From Chlamydia muridarum str. Nigg (GTDB taxonomy: Bacteria; Chlamydiota; Chlamydiia; Chlamydiales; Chlamydiaceae): 64,000 bases of DNA. The stretch is from assembly GCF_000006685.1 (NCBI RefSeq), contig NC_002620.2, positions 220,801 to 284,800 on the forward strand, given 5' to 3'. The notes under the pieces were generated by a model. The model had not been told where the DNA came from. It saw only the letters and a list, made by a program, of their open reading frames with translations, and did not search any database. Shown here piece after piece: positions 35,836 to 44,856 of the stretch (positions are counted from its first letter, which is position 1; the number at the start of each line of letters is the position of its first letter). The translations under genes were made by a program, and so were the position numbers.

Positions 35836-36876
35836 ATGCAAGCAGATATTTTAGATGGAAAACAGAAGCGAGTTAATCTAAATAGCAAGCGCCTAGTGAA
35901 CTGCAATCAAGTCGATGTAAACCAACTTGTGCCAATTAAGTACAAATGGGCTTGGGAACATTATTTAAATGGCTGTGCAAATAACTGGCTCCCTACGGAA
36001 ATTTCTATGGGGAAAGATATTGAATTATGGAAATCCAATGTTCTTTCAGAAGATGAGCGACGAGTGATTCTTTTGAATTTGGGTTTTTTTAGTACTGCAG
36101 AGAGCTTGGTTGGGAACAATATTGTCCTAGCTATCTTTAAGCATGTTACTAATCCTGAGGCTAGACAATATCTTTTGAGACAAGCATTTGAAGAAGCTGT
36201 CCACACACATACATTTTTGTATATTTGTGAATCCCTTGGATTGGATGAAAAAGAGATTTTCAATGCCTATAACGAGCGTGCTTCGATTAAGGCTAAAGAT
36301 GATTTCCAGATGGAGATCACTGGTAAAGTTTTGGATCCTAATTTCCGTACAGACTCTGTAGAGGGATTGCAAGAGTTTATTAAAAACTTAGTGGGTTATT
36401 ACATCATTATGGAAGGAATTTTCTTCTATAGTGGATTTGTTATGATCCTTTCCTTCCATAGACAAAATAAAATGGTTGGTATTGGGGAACAATATCAATA
36501 CATCCTGAGGGATGAGACCATTCATTTAAATTTTGGTGTTGATTTGATTAATGGGATTAAAGAAGAAAATCCCGAGATTTGGACTACGGAATTGCAACAA
36601 GAAATCATTGAAATGATTCAGCGTGCTGTGGACTTAGAGATCGACTATGCTCGAGATTGTCTCCCTAGAGGTATCTTAGGTCTAAGAGCATCGATGTTTA
36701 TTGATTATGTACAACATATTGCAGATCGTCGTTTAGAGAGAATAGGCTTAAAACCAATCTATCATACAAAAAACCCTTTCCCTTGGATGAGTGAAACTAT
36801 TGACCTTAACAAAGAAAAGAATTTCTTTGAAACAAGGGTTACTGAGTATCAGCATGCAGCAAGCTTAACTTGGTAA
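35836..36876 (+). CDS. nrdB: Ribonucleoside-diphosphate reductase small subunit, class Ic
   Basis: The 346-residue ferritin-like protein carries metal ligands Glu89 ([10 protein letters not shown]), Glu120 and His123 (EEAVHTHTF) and, later, the second Glu/Glu/His set ([18 protein letters not shown]). The position of the usual radical Tyr is Phe127. This is the signature of the class Ic enzyme first described in C. trachomatis, which uses a Mn(IV)/Fe(III) cofactor instead of a tyrosyl radical. It follows nrdA closely and is ended by a strong terminator. Confidence 0.98.
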   Translation: MQADILDGKQKRVNLNSKRLVNCNQVDVNQLVPIKYKWAWEHYLNGCANNWLPTEISMGKDIELWKSNVLSEDERRVILLNLGFFSTAESLVGNNIVLAIFKHVTNPEARQYLLRQAFEEAVHTHTFLYICESLGLDEKEIFNAYNERASIKAKDDFQMEITGKVLDPNFRTDSVEGLQEFIKNLVGYYIIMEGIFFYSGFVMILSFHRQNKMVGIGEQYQYILRDETIHLNFGVDLINGIKEENPEIWTTELQQEIIEMIQRAVDLEIDYARDCLPRGILGLRASMFIDYVQHIADRRLERIGLKPIYHTKNPFPWMSETIDLNKEKNFFETRVTEYQHAASLTW

Positions 36877-36898
36877 GCTTGATAAAGGGATAGACGGG

Positions 36899-36930
36899 CC
36901 CCAGCCAATAAGATAAGGCTGGGGTTTTTT
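36899..36930 (+). terminator. Rho-independent terminator of nrdAB
   Basis: CCCCAGCC (36899-36906) pairs with GGCTGGGG (36917-36924), followed by TTTTTT. It is 22 bp after the nrdB stop codon. Confidence 0.95.
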
Positions 36931-37141
36931 ATGGGTTGATAATTTTTCTAAGAAAATGAGAGTTTTTATAGTTTATAATTCCGTTTGTTTACCCGTGAAT
37001 TTTTTGTAATTTTCTCATAATATTTTGTTGCCCTTTTATTAAAAATGGAAAAGGTCAAGCACTTCTCCTGAGACTGCTTTTAGAGTAGCAAGATTTGGGT
37101 ATGGGGTTGGATGCAGCCTTTCGTAGACAAAGTATTTTTCA

Positions 37142-37816
37142 GTGAAACCACAAGATTTGAAATTACCCTATTTTTGGGAAGATCGTTGCCCAAAAATAGA
37201 AAATCACGTGTTCTATGTCCCTAGTTACTATCCTAAATATGAAGAATTTGTGATGCCTTCTTGGCAAAATCTCTTTGCTAATGAAGGTCCTGTTTGTTGT
37301 GAATTATGCTCTGGGAACGGAGATTGGGTAGTGGAACAGGCTTTAAAGGATACTTCGATCAATTGGATTGCGGTAGAAAAACGTTTTGATCGAGTTCGTA
37401 AGATTTGGTCAAAAATGAGCAATCATAAGGTAAATAATCTGCTCATTGTTTGTGGGGAAGCACAAACCTTTTTTACCCATTATGTGACGGATGCTTCCTT
37501 CCAAAAAATAGTCGTGAATTTCCCAGATCCTTGGCCTAAGTTTCGACATCGCAAACATCGCCTATTTCAAGATGTTTTTGTCCAAGATATGGTGCGAGTT
37601 CTTGTAGAGGGTGGGCAGTTAACTTTGGTTACTGATGACCACACTTATCTAACGAACTCTATTCAAGTTATGCTTAATTATCTTTCTCCTGGGATGCAGG
37701 ATCCTTATTACGTCAATGTGAAAGACAATTATGGTGGGTCTTGGTTTGAAAACTTATGGAGATCTAAGGGAGAGAAAATTTTCTGTACAGAATTCGTAAA
37801 GAGAGTTGGGATATAG
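37142..37816 (+). CDS. trmB: tRNA (guanine-N7)-methyltransferase
   Basis: The 224-residue SAM-dependent methyltransferase makes m7G46 in tRNA. Motif I is [31 protein letters not shown] is the TrmB signature; [11 protein letters not shown] follows. The start is GTG 37142, with no better in-frame start and a poor ribosome binding site. A short upstream frame (ATG 37101, 14 codons) ends in TGA at 37143-37145 overlapping this GTG, which could couple translation. The 3' end overlaps, antisense, the last 10 bases of tRNA-Val. Confidence 0.93.
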   Translation: MKPQDLKLPYFWEDRCPKIENHVFYVPSYYPKYEEFVMPSWQNLFANEGPVCCELCSGNGDWVVEQALKDTSINWIAVEKRFDRVRKIWSKMSNHKVNNLLIVCGEAQTFFTHYVTDASFQKIVVNFPDPWPKFRHRKHRLFQDVFVQDMVRVLVEGGQLTLVTDDHTYLTNSIQVMLNYLSPGMQDPYYVNVKDNYGGSWFENLWRSKGEKIFCTEFVKRVGI

Positions 37817-37880
37817 CTGACTTGAACAGCTGACCTTCACGATGTCAACGTGACGCTCTAACCAACTGAGCTAATACCCC
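37807..37880 (-). tRNA. tRNA-Val (anticodon GAC)
   Basis: Read on the minus strand, GGGGTAT pairs with ATATCCC (one G-U), the D-arm is GCTCAGTTGGTTAGAGC, the anticodon arm is CACG-TTGACAT-CGTG giving GAC, and the T-arm is AGCTG-TTCAAGT-CAGCT. The discriminator is A, and CCA is not encoded. The 74-nt gene is intact. Its 3' acceptor strand overlaps the trmB stop region on the opposite strand. Confidence 0.97.
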
Positions 37881-37931
37881 AAACAATTCGCATACTTTAT
37901 AAAGGAAATAGGATCTTTTTTCAAGAGGCTT

Positions 37932-38516
37932 ATGATGTTAAAAGGGATAGATGTGCTTTTTAGTAATGTAATCAAGCTTTCGCATGCGATTTTTCAGCAG
38001 GTAGTCAAGCCTGGGGATGTTATTGTTGATGCTACCTGTGGGAATGGGAAAGACGCTTTGTTCTTAGCTCAATTACTTCAGGGGAAAGGGCGTTTGGTTG
38101 TTTATGATATTCAGCAAGAGGCGTTGGATCGAGCTAAAAATCATTTTGAAAATCATTTACTAATTGAAGAACGAAGGATTATTGAAATGAAGCTCTGCTC
38201 GCATGAGTATATTCAAGAGGAAGGTGCTAAGCTATTTCATTATAACCTCGGATATTTACCCAATGGGGATAAGCAGATTACCACGTGTAGAGCCTCCACA
38301 ATTGCTAGTATTCAAAAAGCATTAGAGCTTGTATCTCCTTCAGGAGTGGTCAGCATTGTCTGTTATCCTGGGCATGAAGAAGGGGCAGAGGAGTTGCTCT
38401 GTGTAGATCAGTTAGCTGTGAATTTGGATCCGAGCAAATGGGAAGTGTGTACGCACTATTCCGTGAATAGAAAGAAAGCCCCACGCTTATTTCTTTTTAG
38501 GAAACGCCAAGATTAG
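37932..38516 (+). CDS. YtqB/MnmM-like SAM-dependent methyltransferase
   Basis: The 194-residue product has SAM motif [16 protein letters not shown], a following acidic strand end ([13 protein letters not shown]) and the family block [15 protein letters not shown], diagnostic for the YtqB-type rRNA methylase-like family (PF06962). Firmicute YtqB was reported as MnmM, methylating the wobble uridine side chain of tRNA; whether that applies here is unknown. [19 protein letters not shown] is also typical. It starts at tandem ATG codons. Its 3' end overlaps murB on the other strand by 20 bp. Confidence 0.88.
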   Translation: MMLKGIDVLFSNVIKLSHAIFQQVVKPGDVIVDATCGNGKDALFLAQLLQGKGRLVVYDIQQEALDRAKNHFENHLLIEERRIIEMKLCSHEYIQEEGAKLFHYNLGYLPNGDKQITTCRASTIASIQKALELVSPSGVVSIVCYPGHEEGAEELLCVDQLAVNLDPSKWEVCTHYSVNRKKAPRLFLFRKRQD

Positions 38517-39387
38517 GTTGAAAGGGAATAATGCGCACCTCTTTTTCCAAAGCAATTCCCTGTTGTTTAAGAGTTTTTTGAATGGTTTCAATAAGTTCTA
38601 GAACATCAGCAGCACTGGCATTTCCAGTGTTAATGATGAAATTGCCATGTTTTTGGGATATCTGTCCTCCCCCTATGGTTAGTCCTTTTAATCCTGCTTG
38701 ATCAATAAGTGCTCCTGCAGACACGCCTTCTGGATTGCGGAAGATACATCCCACAGAAGGGTATTCGTACGGTTGTTTAAGGATGCGTTCTTCAATTAAA
38801 GCTTTTGCTCGTTGAGCTGCTTGAGAATCTCGAGTTAACTGGAATGTTGCAGAAACAATGAATGCAGTTTTTTTTTGAAAAGGCGATGTTCGATAAGAAA
38901 AAAGCAGCTCTTCTCTAGATAGTGAAAGTAAATTCCCCGCATGATCGATAATCTCTACGCTGACAAGAGATGAGGCCGTATTAGCTAATGCGGTTCCAGC
39001 ATTCATAAATACGGCACCTCCAACAGTTCCTGGAATTCCTACAGCAAATTCTAGCCCTGAAAATCCTTTAGAAGAAAGCTGCCTCCCTAAAAGAGAAAAA
39101 GAAACTCCAGAAAGCACTTTAATTTGTGTATCAGAAAGGAATGTTTGGCCTTGGATATTATTGTATAGAACAAGACCATTGAATCCTTGGTCATGAAACA
39201 AGCAATTGGATCCCTTCCCTATAATAATATAAGGAATAGGAGAGGTGTGTAAGAATGAAAAAACTTTCAGAGCTTCATCAACAGAAACTAACTCTTTAAA
39301 GTATCGCGCAGGCCCTCCAATGCGAAAAGTAGAGAAGCGGTTTAACGGAACAGATTCTTGGACGGAGAAGGGAAATGCGTTAGTCAT
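38497..39387 (-). CDS. murB: UDP-N-acetylenolpyruvoylglucosamine reductase
   Basis: The 296-residue type II MurB has FAD-binding motifs [24 protein letters not shown] and [15 protein letters not shown], and the C-terminal catalytic region [26 protein letters not shown] (Ser general acid context) and [14 protein letters not shown]. It reduces UDP-GlcNAc-enolpyruvate to UDP-MurNAc for peptidoglycan, which Chlamydia makes only as a division ring. It lies 118 bp after nusB and may share its transcript. Confidence 0.96.
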   Translation of the reverse strand: MTNAFPFSVQESVPLNRFSTFRIGGPARYFKELVSVDEALKVFSFLHTSPIPYIIIGKGSNCLFHDQGFNGLVLYNNIQGQTFLSDTQIKVLSGVSFSLLGRQLSSKGFSGLEFAVGIPGTVGGAVFMNAGTALANTASSLVSVEIIDHAGNLLSLSREELLFSYRTSPFQKKTAFIVSATFQLTRDSQAAQRAKALIEERILKQPYEYPSVGCIFRNPEGVSAGALIDQAGLKGLTIGGGQISQKHGNFIINTGNASAADVLELIETIQKTLKQQGIALEKEVRIIPFQPNLGVS

Positions 39388-39505
39388 AAAATATATTGCA
39401 AAGTTGATCGTTGCGAAGAGGAAACACCATACATAACGGTATTTCCTTATGCTCTGTCATCTTAATTTGATAAGGGGTAATGCTAAAGATAAAAATTATA
39501 TACGG

Positions 39506-40000
39506 TTAACCACACATAGAAGCGGGCTCTTGAGCTACCTGGTCAAAAATGGAACCTAAAACGGCAAGGATTAGCGAACTTCCTTCCACATAACTAAATT
39601 TTTTAATGAGGCGAGTTGTTTCCGCTATAAGAACTGCTGTTGGGATAGGGGAGCTTTCTTGATTCTGCTGATGTTCAAAAAGCATCATGCGTAAAATATT
39701 GCGCTCGATAATTGTCAGATTAGCAAGAGTGGTTGTGCGAATTGTCGCATTAAGCAGAGCATCCAGCTCTGACTGGTTGGCCCGAATTGCTTTGCAAAAC
39801 ATTAAGGCGTATAGTACATTTTTTTTTGAAACAGAGGCTTCTGTCATCAGCAGACTAACAAGAGAGTCCTCTCCCTTAGGGGCCATTTCCAGGGCGTACA
39901 ATGCCTGTAAAACAAGTTCACGCAATTTTTGCTTTGGGAAAGGCCGGCTAGTACACACCACAGCACGAGCACTGTCAGAAGCCATTACTGACATGATCAC
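39506..40000 (-). CDS. nusB: Transcription antitermination factor NusB
   Basis: The 164-residue all-helical protein carries the conserved N-terminal PFPKQKLRELVLQALYALEM (KxRExAxQxLY pattern). The helix block NLTIIERNILRMMLFE and PTAVLIAETTRLIKKFS match the NusB C-terminal half. A short nonconserved N-terminal extension (about 20 residues) precedes the core, so translation could start at the internal Met3 or Met6. NusB acts with NusE in rRNA antitermination. Confidence 0.93.
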   Translation of the reverse strand: MIMSVMASDSARAVVCTSRPFPKQKLRELVLQALYALEMAPKGEDSLVSLLMTEASVSKKNVLYALMFCKAIRANQSELDALLNATIRTTTLANLTIIERNILRMMLFEHQQNQESSPIPTAVLIAETTRLIKKFSYVEGSSLILAVLGSIFDQVAQEPASMCG

Positions 40001-40415
40001 ACCTAAAAAAAGAATACAACGCTATGCACCCTATAACATGAAGGCTCAGCCTTTCCTCCTTTCTTAGGGCGCCGAAATGGAAGGAAGGCACTGAGTATAT
40101 ACCAAGAGTCATTTTTATGAAAGAGTAGACCTACTTATCTGTGATTGATTTGAAAATAAAAAATTTCTTGTCGAAGACTTCTCTTGAATAAGTTTATAGA
40201 ATTCTTTTGAGGGAAAAAGGAGCGAAGTTTTCGGCGCAATACTTGATAATAATCCTTATCTATAGGTACCATGTAGCAGTCTGGAGCGGAGTCGTTTGGA
40301 TTACGTCGCGAATGCGAAATTTGGTTTAGACCAAAAGGGAAGCCCTTCTTCTTGGAGAAGAGGGCTATAGTTTTGGGACTCTCCGCCGGCGATTACTAAT
40401 TTTAGCAGGGTAGAT
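40001..40415 (+). other. 415-bp divergent gap: infC leader and promoters
   Basis: This region separates nusB (minus) and infC (plus). I see no ORF with coding character. A pyrimidine/purine inverted pair (CCTTTCC near 40053 and GGAAGGAAGG near 40080) may form a weak hairpin. The clearest element is the leader hairpin at 40341-40366. I could not fix a single convincing promoter. Confidence 0.4.
40341..40366 (+). promoter_or_regulatory. Hairpin in the infC leader
   Basis: AGCCCT (40341-40346) pairs with AGGGCT (40361-40366), and CTTC (40348-40351) with GAAG (40357-40360), with one bulged T and a TTGGA loop. ATAGTTTTGGG follows. It lies 50 bp before the GTG start of infC, where translation-factor operons often carry attenuators. 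Confidence 0.5.
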
Positions 40416-40976
40416 GTGGCTTTAAACCTAAAAATAAATAGGCAGATACGAGCTCCCAGGGTGCGTGTAATAGGTTCTTCTGGAGAGCAGCTAGGCATAT
40501 TGAGTATAAAAGAGGCCCTAGATTTAGCCAGGGAAGCTGATTTAGACCTTGTTGAGGTTGCTTCAAACTCAGAGCCTCCCGTATGTAAGATCATGGACTA
40601 CGGGAAGTATCGTTATGACGTAACTAAAAAAGAAAAGGATAGTAAGAAGGCTCAGCACCAAGTGCGTGTCAAAGAGGTTAAGTTAAAGCCTAATATTGAT
40701 GACAATGACTTTCTTACGAAAGTAAAGCAAGCTAGAGCCTTTATTGAAAAAGGAAATAAAGTAAAAGTTTCTTGTATGTTTCGGGGGCGAGAGTTGGCTT
40801 ATCCCGAACACGGGCATAAAGTTGTTCAAAGGATGTGCCAGGGCTTGGAAGATGTTGGTTTTGTTGAGTCTGAACCTAAACTAAATGGCCGTTCTTTGAT
40901 CTGTGTTATTGCTCCGGGAACACTAAAAACTAAGAAAAAACAGGAAAAAGTCCATGCCCAAGATGAAAAGCAATAA
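40416..40976 (+). CDS. infC: Translation initiation factor IF-3, GTG start
   Basis: The 186-residue product has the N-domain ([28 protein letters not shown]), the linker and the C-domain ([38 protein letters not shown]). The start is GTG 40416; a +1-frame ATG overlaps it at 40414. IF-3 genes commonly use a poor start codon that IF-3 itself discriminates against, giving autoregulation; GTG is weaker evidence than E. coli AUU. The gene overlaps rpmI by 23 bp, suggesting translational coupling. Confidence 0.96.
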   Translation: MALNLKINRQIRAPRVRVIGSSGEQLGILSIKEALDLAREADLDLVEVASNSEPPVCKIMDYGKYRYDVTKKEKDSKKAQHQVRVKEVKLKPNIDDNDFLTKVKQARAFIEKGNKVKVSCMFRGRELAYPEHGHKVVQRMCQGLEDVGFVESEPKLNGRSLICVIAPGTLKTKKKQEKVHAQDEKQ

Positions 40977-41148
40977 GTCCGTTGCGGCGCGTTTCAAATT
41001 GACTGGTTCTGGTCAATTAAAAAGAACTCGTCCGGGGAAAAGACACAAATTATCAAAAAGATCTTCGCAACAGAAACGCAACCTGTCTAAGCAGCCTTTA
41101 GTGGATCAAGGTCAGGTGGGCATGTATAAGCGAATGATGCTTGTTTAA
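40954..41148 (+). CDS. rpmI: 50S ribosomal protein L35
   Basis: The 64-residue basic protein begins [20 protein letters not shown], the family signature (MPKMKTxxxxxKRFKxTxxG), with [15 protein letters not shown] after it. The start lies inside the 3' end of infC in another frame. It is the second gene of infC-rpmI-rplT. Confidence 0.97.
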   Translation: MPKMKSNKSVAARFKLTGSGQLKRTRPGKRHKLSKRSSQQKRNLSKQPLVDQGQVGMYKRMMLV

Positions 41149-41166
41149 AGGTAGAGGGTTTTAAAT

Positions 41167-41538
41167 ATGGTAAGAGCAACTGGTTCAGTAGCTTCTAGAG
41201 CGCGTCGTAAGCGCATTTTGAAACAAGCAAAAGGATTCTGGGGGGACAGAAAGGGGCATTTCCGTCAGAGCCGGTCTTCCGTTATGCGGGCTATGGCTTT
41301 TAACTACATGCACCGAAAAGATCGTAAGGGCGATTTTAGAAGCCTTTGGATCTCTCGTTTGAATGTGGCTTCTCGAATTCATGGTTTGTCCTATAGTCGC
41401 TTGATTAACGGACTTAAGCAAGCTGGAATTAATTTGAATAGAAAGATGTTGTCTGAGATGGCTATCCATGATCCTCAGGGATTTGCTTTAGTAGCTGCTC
41501 AAGCTAAACTCGCTTTGGAAGCTTCTATTCAGGGATAA
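41167..41538 (+). CDS. rplT: 50S ribosomal protein L20
   Basis: The 123-residue product (family about 118) is highly basic in its first 60 residues (ARRKRILKQAKGFWGDRKGHFRQ) and has the globular C-domain with LWISRLNVASRIHGLSYSRLINGL. It binds 23S rRNA early in 50S assembly and, in other bacteria, represses the infC-rpmI-rplT operon. It lies 18 bp after rpmI and 6 bp before pheS. Confidence 0.97.
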   Translation: MVRATGSVASRARRKRILKQAKGFWGDRKGHFRQSRSSVMRAMAFNYMHRKDRKGDFRSLWISRLNVASRIHGLSYSRLINGLKQAGINLNRKMLSEMAIHDPQGFALVAAQAKLALEASIQG

Positions 41539-41544
41539 AGGTTT

Positions 41545-42570
41545 ATGACAATTCAAGAGGAACTTGAGGCTGTTAAGCAGCAATTTAGTTGTGATTTAAG
41601 CCTTGTGCATTCTTCTAAAGATCTTTTTGATTTGAAAGTAAAGTACCTTGGTAAGAAGGGAATCTTTCGAGGGTTTGCGGATCAGTTGAGGGAGTGTCCT
41701 GTAGAGCAAAAAGCGACTATTGGAGCTTCCATCAATGCTTGTAAGCAGTACATTGAGGAAGTTTTACTTGAAAAAAGTCAGGTCATTTTGGCCAAAGAAG
41801 AGGCAGAAGAGTTCCTTAAAGAGAAAGTTGATGTTAGTTTGCCCGGAGAGGATGCTCCTCTTGGGGGCAAGCATATTATCAAGAAAGTTCTCGATGATGT
41901 TGTAGACATTTTTGTTCGTTTTGGGTTTTGTGTCCGGGAAGCTCCTAATATTGAAAGTGAAAAGAATAACTTTTCTCTGCTTAATTTTGAGGAAGATCAT
42001 CCCGCTAGACAGATGCAGGATACTTTTTATCTCGATCCGGTTACTGTCTTGCGTACACATACTTCGAACGTGCAGTCTCGGGAGTTAGCGAGAAATAAAC
42101 CTCCTGTTAGAGTCGTCGCTCCAGGAGAGTGTTTCCGTAACGAAGACATCTCTGCACGTTCTCATGTGACCTTTCATCAAGTAGAGGCTTTTCATGTAGA
42201 CAGAGATGTTTCTTTTTCGGACTTGACATCGATGTTGTCGGGGTTTTACCATATCTTCTTTGGTCGTAAGGTAGAGTTGCGGTATAGACACAGCTACTTC
42301 CCTTTTGTGGAGCCAGGGATTGAGGTAGATATTTCTTGCGAGTGCCGTGGGGCTGGGTGTTCTTTATGTAAACACTCGGGTTGGTTAGAGGTTGCTGGTG
42401 CTGGGATGATTCATCCGAACGTCTTGCGTCAAGCAAATATTGATCCGGAAGAATATTCTGGATATGCTTTGGGAATGGGTATAGAGCGTCTTGCGATGCT
42501 TAAGTACGGAATTTCCGATATTCGATTGTTTAGCGAGAACGATTTGCGGTTTTTGCGACAATTTTCTTAA
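41545..42570 (+). CDS. pheS: Phenylalanyl-tRNA synthetase alpha subunit
   Basis: The 341-residue class II synthetase subunit has an N-terminal coiled coil (tRNA-binding arm), motif 2 (GECFRNEDISARSHVTFHQVEAF) and motif 3 (GYALGMGIERLAMLKYGI). The aminoacylation pocket segment FPFVEPGIEVDISC is intact. pheT is not adjacent, unlike the usual pheST order. The stop codon ends at 42570 and the tRNA-Ser gene begins on the next base. Confidence 0.97.
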   Translation: MTIQEELEAVKQQFSCDLSLVHSSKDLFDLKVKYLGKKGIFRGFADQLRECPVEQKATIGASINACKQYIEEVLLEKSQVILAKEEAEEFLKEKVDVSLPGEDAPLGGKHIIKKVLDDVVDIFVRFGFCVREAPNIESEKNNFSLLNFEEDHPARQMQDTFYLDPVTVLRTHTSNVQSRELARNKPPVRVVAPGECFRNEDISARSHVTFHQVEAFHVDRDVSFSDLTSMLSGFYHIFFGRKVELRYRHSYFPFVEPGIEVDISCECRGAGCSLCKHSGWLEVAGAGMIHPNVLRQANIDPEEYSGYALGMGIERLAMLKYGISDIRLFSENDLRFLRQFS

Positions 42571-42655
42571 GGAAGAATGGCAGAGCGGTTTAATGCACCT
42601 GTCTTGAAAACAGGAGACCTGAAAGGGTCCGGGGGTTCGAATCCCTCTTCTTCCG
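42571..42655 (+). tRNA. tRNA-Ser (anticodon TGA)
   Basis: The 85-nt class II tRNA has acceptor GGAAGAA/TTCTTCC, an anticodon loop CTTGAAA giving TGA, a long variable arm (GACCTGAAAGGGTCC) and a T-arm with TTCGAAT. The discriminator is G. CCA is not encoded. Its first base directly follows the pheS stop codon, so it must be cut out of the pheS mRNA, or have a promoter inside pheS. Confidence 0.97.
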
Positions 42656-42668
42656 ATTCTTTTTGAAG

Positions 42669-42719
42669 AACCTTTTTGGAGTGAAGAGTATGACTCTTCT
42701 TCTGAAAAGGTTTTTTTTT
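42669..42719 (+). terminator. Terminator of the infC-pheS-tRNA-Ser unit
   Basis: AACCTTTT (42669-42676) pairs with AAAAGGTT (42705-42712), and inside it GAAGAGT (42683-42689) pairs with ACTCTTC (42693-42699). A run of nine T ends the structure. Confidence 0.93.
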
Positions 42720-42781
42720 GCTCTCATTTGTTTTGTTTTAAATAATCTAGAATTCGTTTTATTTGCATATAGTTTGTTTGT

Positions 42782-42812
42782 AAAACAAATTCTTTGAAAG
42801 ATAATTTGTTTT
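42782..42812 (+). repeat. 10-bp inverted repeat upstream of the CT837-like gene
   Basis: AAAACAAATT (42782-42791) and AATTTGTTTT (42803-42812) are exact complements 11 bp apart in a very AT-rich stretch, 68 bp before the gene start. It could be an operator or only an AT-rich chance repeat. Confidence 0.4.
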
Positions 42813-42879
42813 TAAAATAAACTAGAAACATTCTTTGAATAATAAAAAGCTTATTTTTTTACTAGCTCTCGGGGGAGAC

Positions 42880-44856
42880 ATGGAAAAGACTCGTAAGTTT
42901 GAAAAAGCTTTAGAGAATTTAGAGCAGTTAAAAAAAATTTCTTATGGCTATTCCGATGGAAATACGGCATCTCCCTCTCATAACAAAGCTCTTTCAGAAA
43001 TGAAGGAAGCCTTACATTACATAGATCACTATTTCAAGCAAGCTGGGGCTTTCCATCAAAAAGACATAGATAAAGCAATTAAAGAGACAGATTTTCTTAT
43101 TGCAGGAGTTCAGGATGTCTTTTCTTTTCTAGAAGATCGTAAAGAGGCAGTCTATCGTTCTCTTTCCAAAGATTACCTTCATCTCAATCACACTTATGAT
43201 GTAGCTCGCGAATATTTAAATAATAAAGTAGTAGAACAAAAAGAGGCTCCATCTCCTTCTTTTGAGGTTTGTCAGGAACAAGAAGAGTTTTTAAATAACC
43301 TTGTGGAAGTGAAAAAAGATCGTTCCTACGAGCTTTTTTACATGGCAAACGAAAATAATAAGCGGTTTTATACAGATGCCTTGGCACAAATTATCTATAA
43401 ACAGGGGAAGATTCATGAATCTATGCATGAAAATGATCCCCTAACGAAAACGATCGTATGGAATAGTGAAGAGGTAACTAAGTTAGCCTCTTCTTTAGTA
43501 TATACAAGCGATATGCCCATTCGTTTGTTTTATCAGAAAGCTCTCACTAATATGAGTGCAGAACTCACGGTTAATGTGCATAATGCTTTAATGGCCTTGT
43601 TTTTAGCTCGTCATGAGGCCACAGCTGTAAGTCAACATCCAAAAAAAGAAAATCTCAGATATTTTAATGATTTTCTACATTTTTTAAGAAAAGCTACGGC
43701 TATTCTTAATGAGAAAGATTTGCTCGATTTGCAAGAAAAACATTCTCAATCTCTTGTCTCTTCGTTAAGTGCTAAATTATACGATCATACTATCGATTTT
43801 GAAGAAGCTATTAATTACATTGTTTTAAATATTTCTTCGAAAATCCAGAAAGAGGAAGGGAAAAAATCTTTATCTGCAGGACAATATGTCTCTGAAATCT
43901 ATGACGAGTTACATAGATTATTCTCTAAGTACCCTAATGGGCCGTTATTTAAAGCTATAGATAGAATGCTCGATCCTTATTTGAAAGAGTTTGATCCGAT
44001 TCTTTTGGGAATTCTTCCTTGTCTTGAGGGGAAACTTCATCAAGGGGACAAAGAGATAAAAATTATTCGTACACCAAGCCCTGTATCGCAAAGTTCTATC
44101 TTGTATGCTAACTGTAATGGGGAATTTCTACATTTTCTGGATTCTAAAATGCGACAAGGGGATAAGGTTTTGGTCGTAAACATTCAAAATCGCTTGTCTC
44201 GTAAAGATCGCGCTAGAAGTCGTATTATCGAAGAATCTTTGCAAAATTATCCTTCTACATATGTACTCGCATTCCCTGAACCTGAGGATTTGTTAGATGG
44301 ATTAGAAAGGATTCATGGTGAGCTAGAAACATTCGCGGATTTCTTTTCTGTAGTGCAGCAAGAGTTTTTTAAGCCTAAGACTCAAGGATTTTGTCTTCTT
44401 CCAGAAGAAACAAAACAGCGTATGGGAGTTTTTCTAGAAAGAATCGTTCCATCTCTGAAAGATGTCTTCTTTTCAAAGAAAAAAATTTTATTCAAAAACG
44501 ATAAAACTTTGCTTCTACATCTTATCTATTACTTTATCGTTTTTAATCTGATCGAACAGTTGGATCCTAATATTTTAGTGGTGATGTCTAAGGATGGTTT
44601 GGATTACGCCTCTATTTTTGTTTCTGGGTTTGCCTTTTTTGAAGATCAGGGAAGTTGGGATGAGGATAGCTTGAAACTTATGGTAGCAAAAATATTAGCT
44701 CCAACATTAGTGGCTAGAGATAGGCTAGTATTTGCTCAACATATGGAGCTATTCAGCAAGTTTCTAAATTGTTTAAGGAAAAATCGTCAAAATCTGAAAG
44801 ATCTTCAAGCATTCTTTTCTTATGATTTAGAGAAATGGAAGTTTTCAGGTATTTAA
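42880..44856 (+). CDS. Conserved chlamydial protein of unknown function (CT837 position)
   Basis: I prefer ATG 42880 (GGGGGAG at 42871-42877 ahead of it), giving 658 residues; an in-frame TTG at 42835 has no ribosome binding site. The protein looks soluble and mostly helical, with charged amphipathic stretches in the first 180 residues. It has no signal peptide, and the only strongly hydrophobic segment is LLLHLIYYFIVFNLIEQL near residue 560. I recognise no catalytic motif. IIRTPSPVSQSSILYANCNGE and KVLVVNIQNRLSRKDRARSR look like ordered core strands. Its 3' end overlaps the convergent CT838-like gene by 4 bp. Confidence 0.85.
   Translation: MEKTRKFEKALENLEQLKKISYGYSDGNTASPSHNKALSEMKEALHYIDHYFKQAGAFHQKDIDKAIKETDFLIAGVQDVFSFLEDRKEAVYRSLSKDYLHLNHTYDVAREYLNNKVVEQKEAPSPSFEVCQEQEEFLNNLVEVKKDRSYELFYMANENNKRFYTDALAQIIYKQGKIHESMHENDPLTKTIVWNSEEVTKLASSLVYTSDMPIRLFYQKALTNMSAELTVNVHNALMALFLARHEATAVSQHPKKENLRYFNDFLHFLRKATAILNEKDLLDLQEKHSQSLVSSLSAKLYDHTIDFEEAINYIVLNISSKIQKEEGKKSLSAGQYVSEIYDELHRLFSKYPNGPLFKAIDRMLDPYLKEFDPILLGILPCLEGKLHQGDKEIKIIRTPSPVSQSSILYANCNGEFLHFLDSKMRQGDKVLVVNIQNRLSRKDRARSRIIEESLQNYPSTYVLAFPEPEDLLDGLERIHGELETFADFFSVVQQEFFKPKTQGFCLLPEETKQRMGVFLERIVPSLKDVFFSKKKILFKNDKTLLLHLIYYFIVFNLIEQLDPNILVVMSKDGLDYASIFVSGFAFFEDQGSWDEDSLKLMVAKILAPTLVARDRLVFAQHMELFSKFLNCLRKNRQNLKDLQAFFSYDLEKWKFSGI

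Noticed and set aside
37101..37145. 14-codon leader peptide overlapping the trmB GTG
   Set aside because: The stop-start overlap (GTGA) is suggestive, but the upstream ribosome binding site is poor and the peptide has no regulatory codon bias; mentioned only in the trmB entry.
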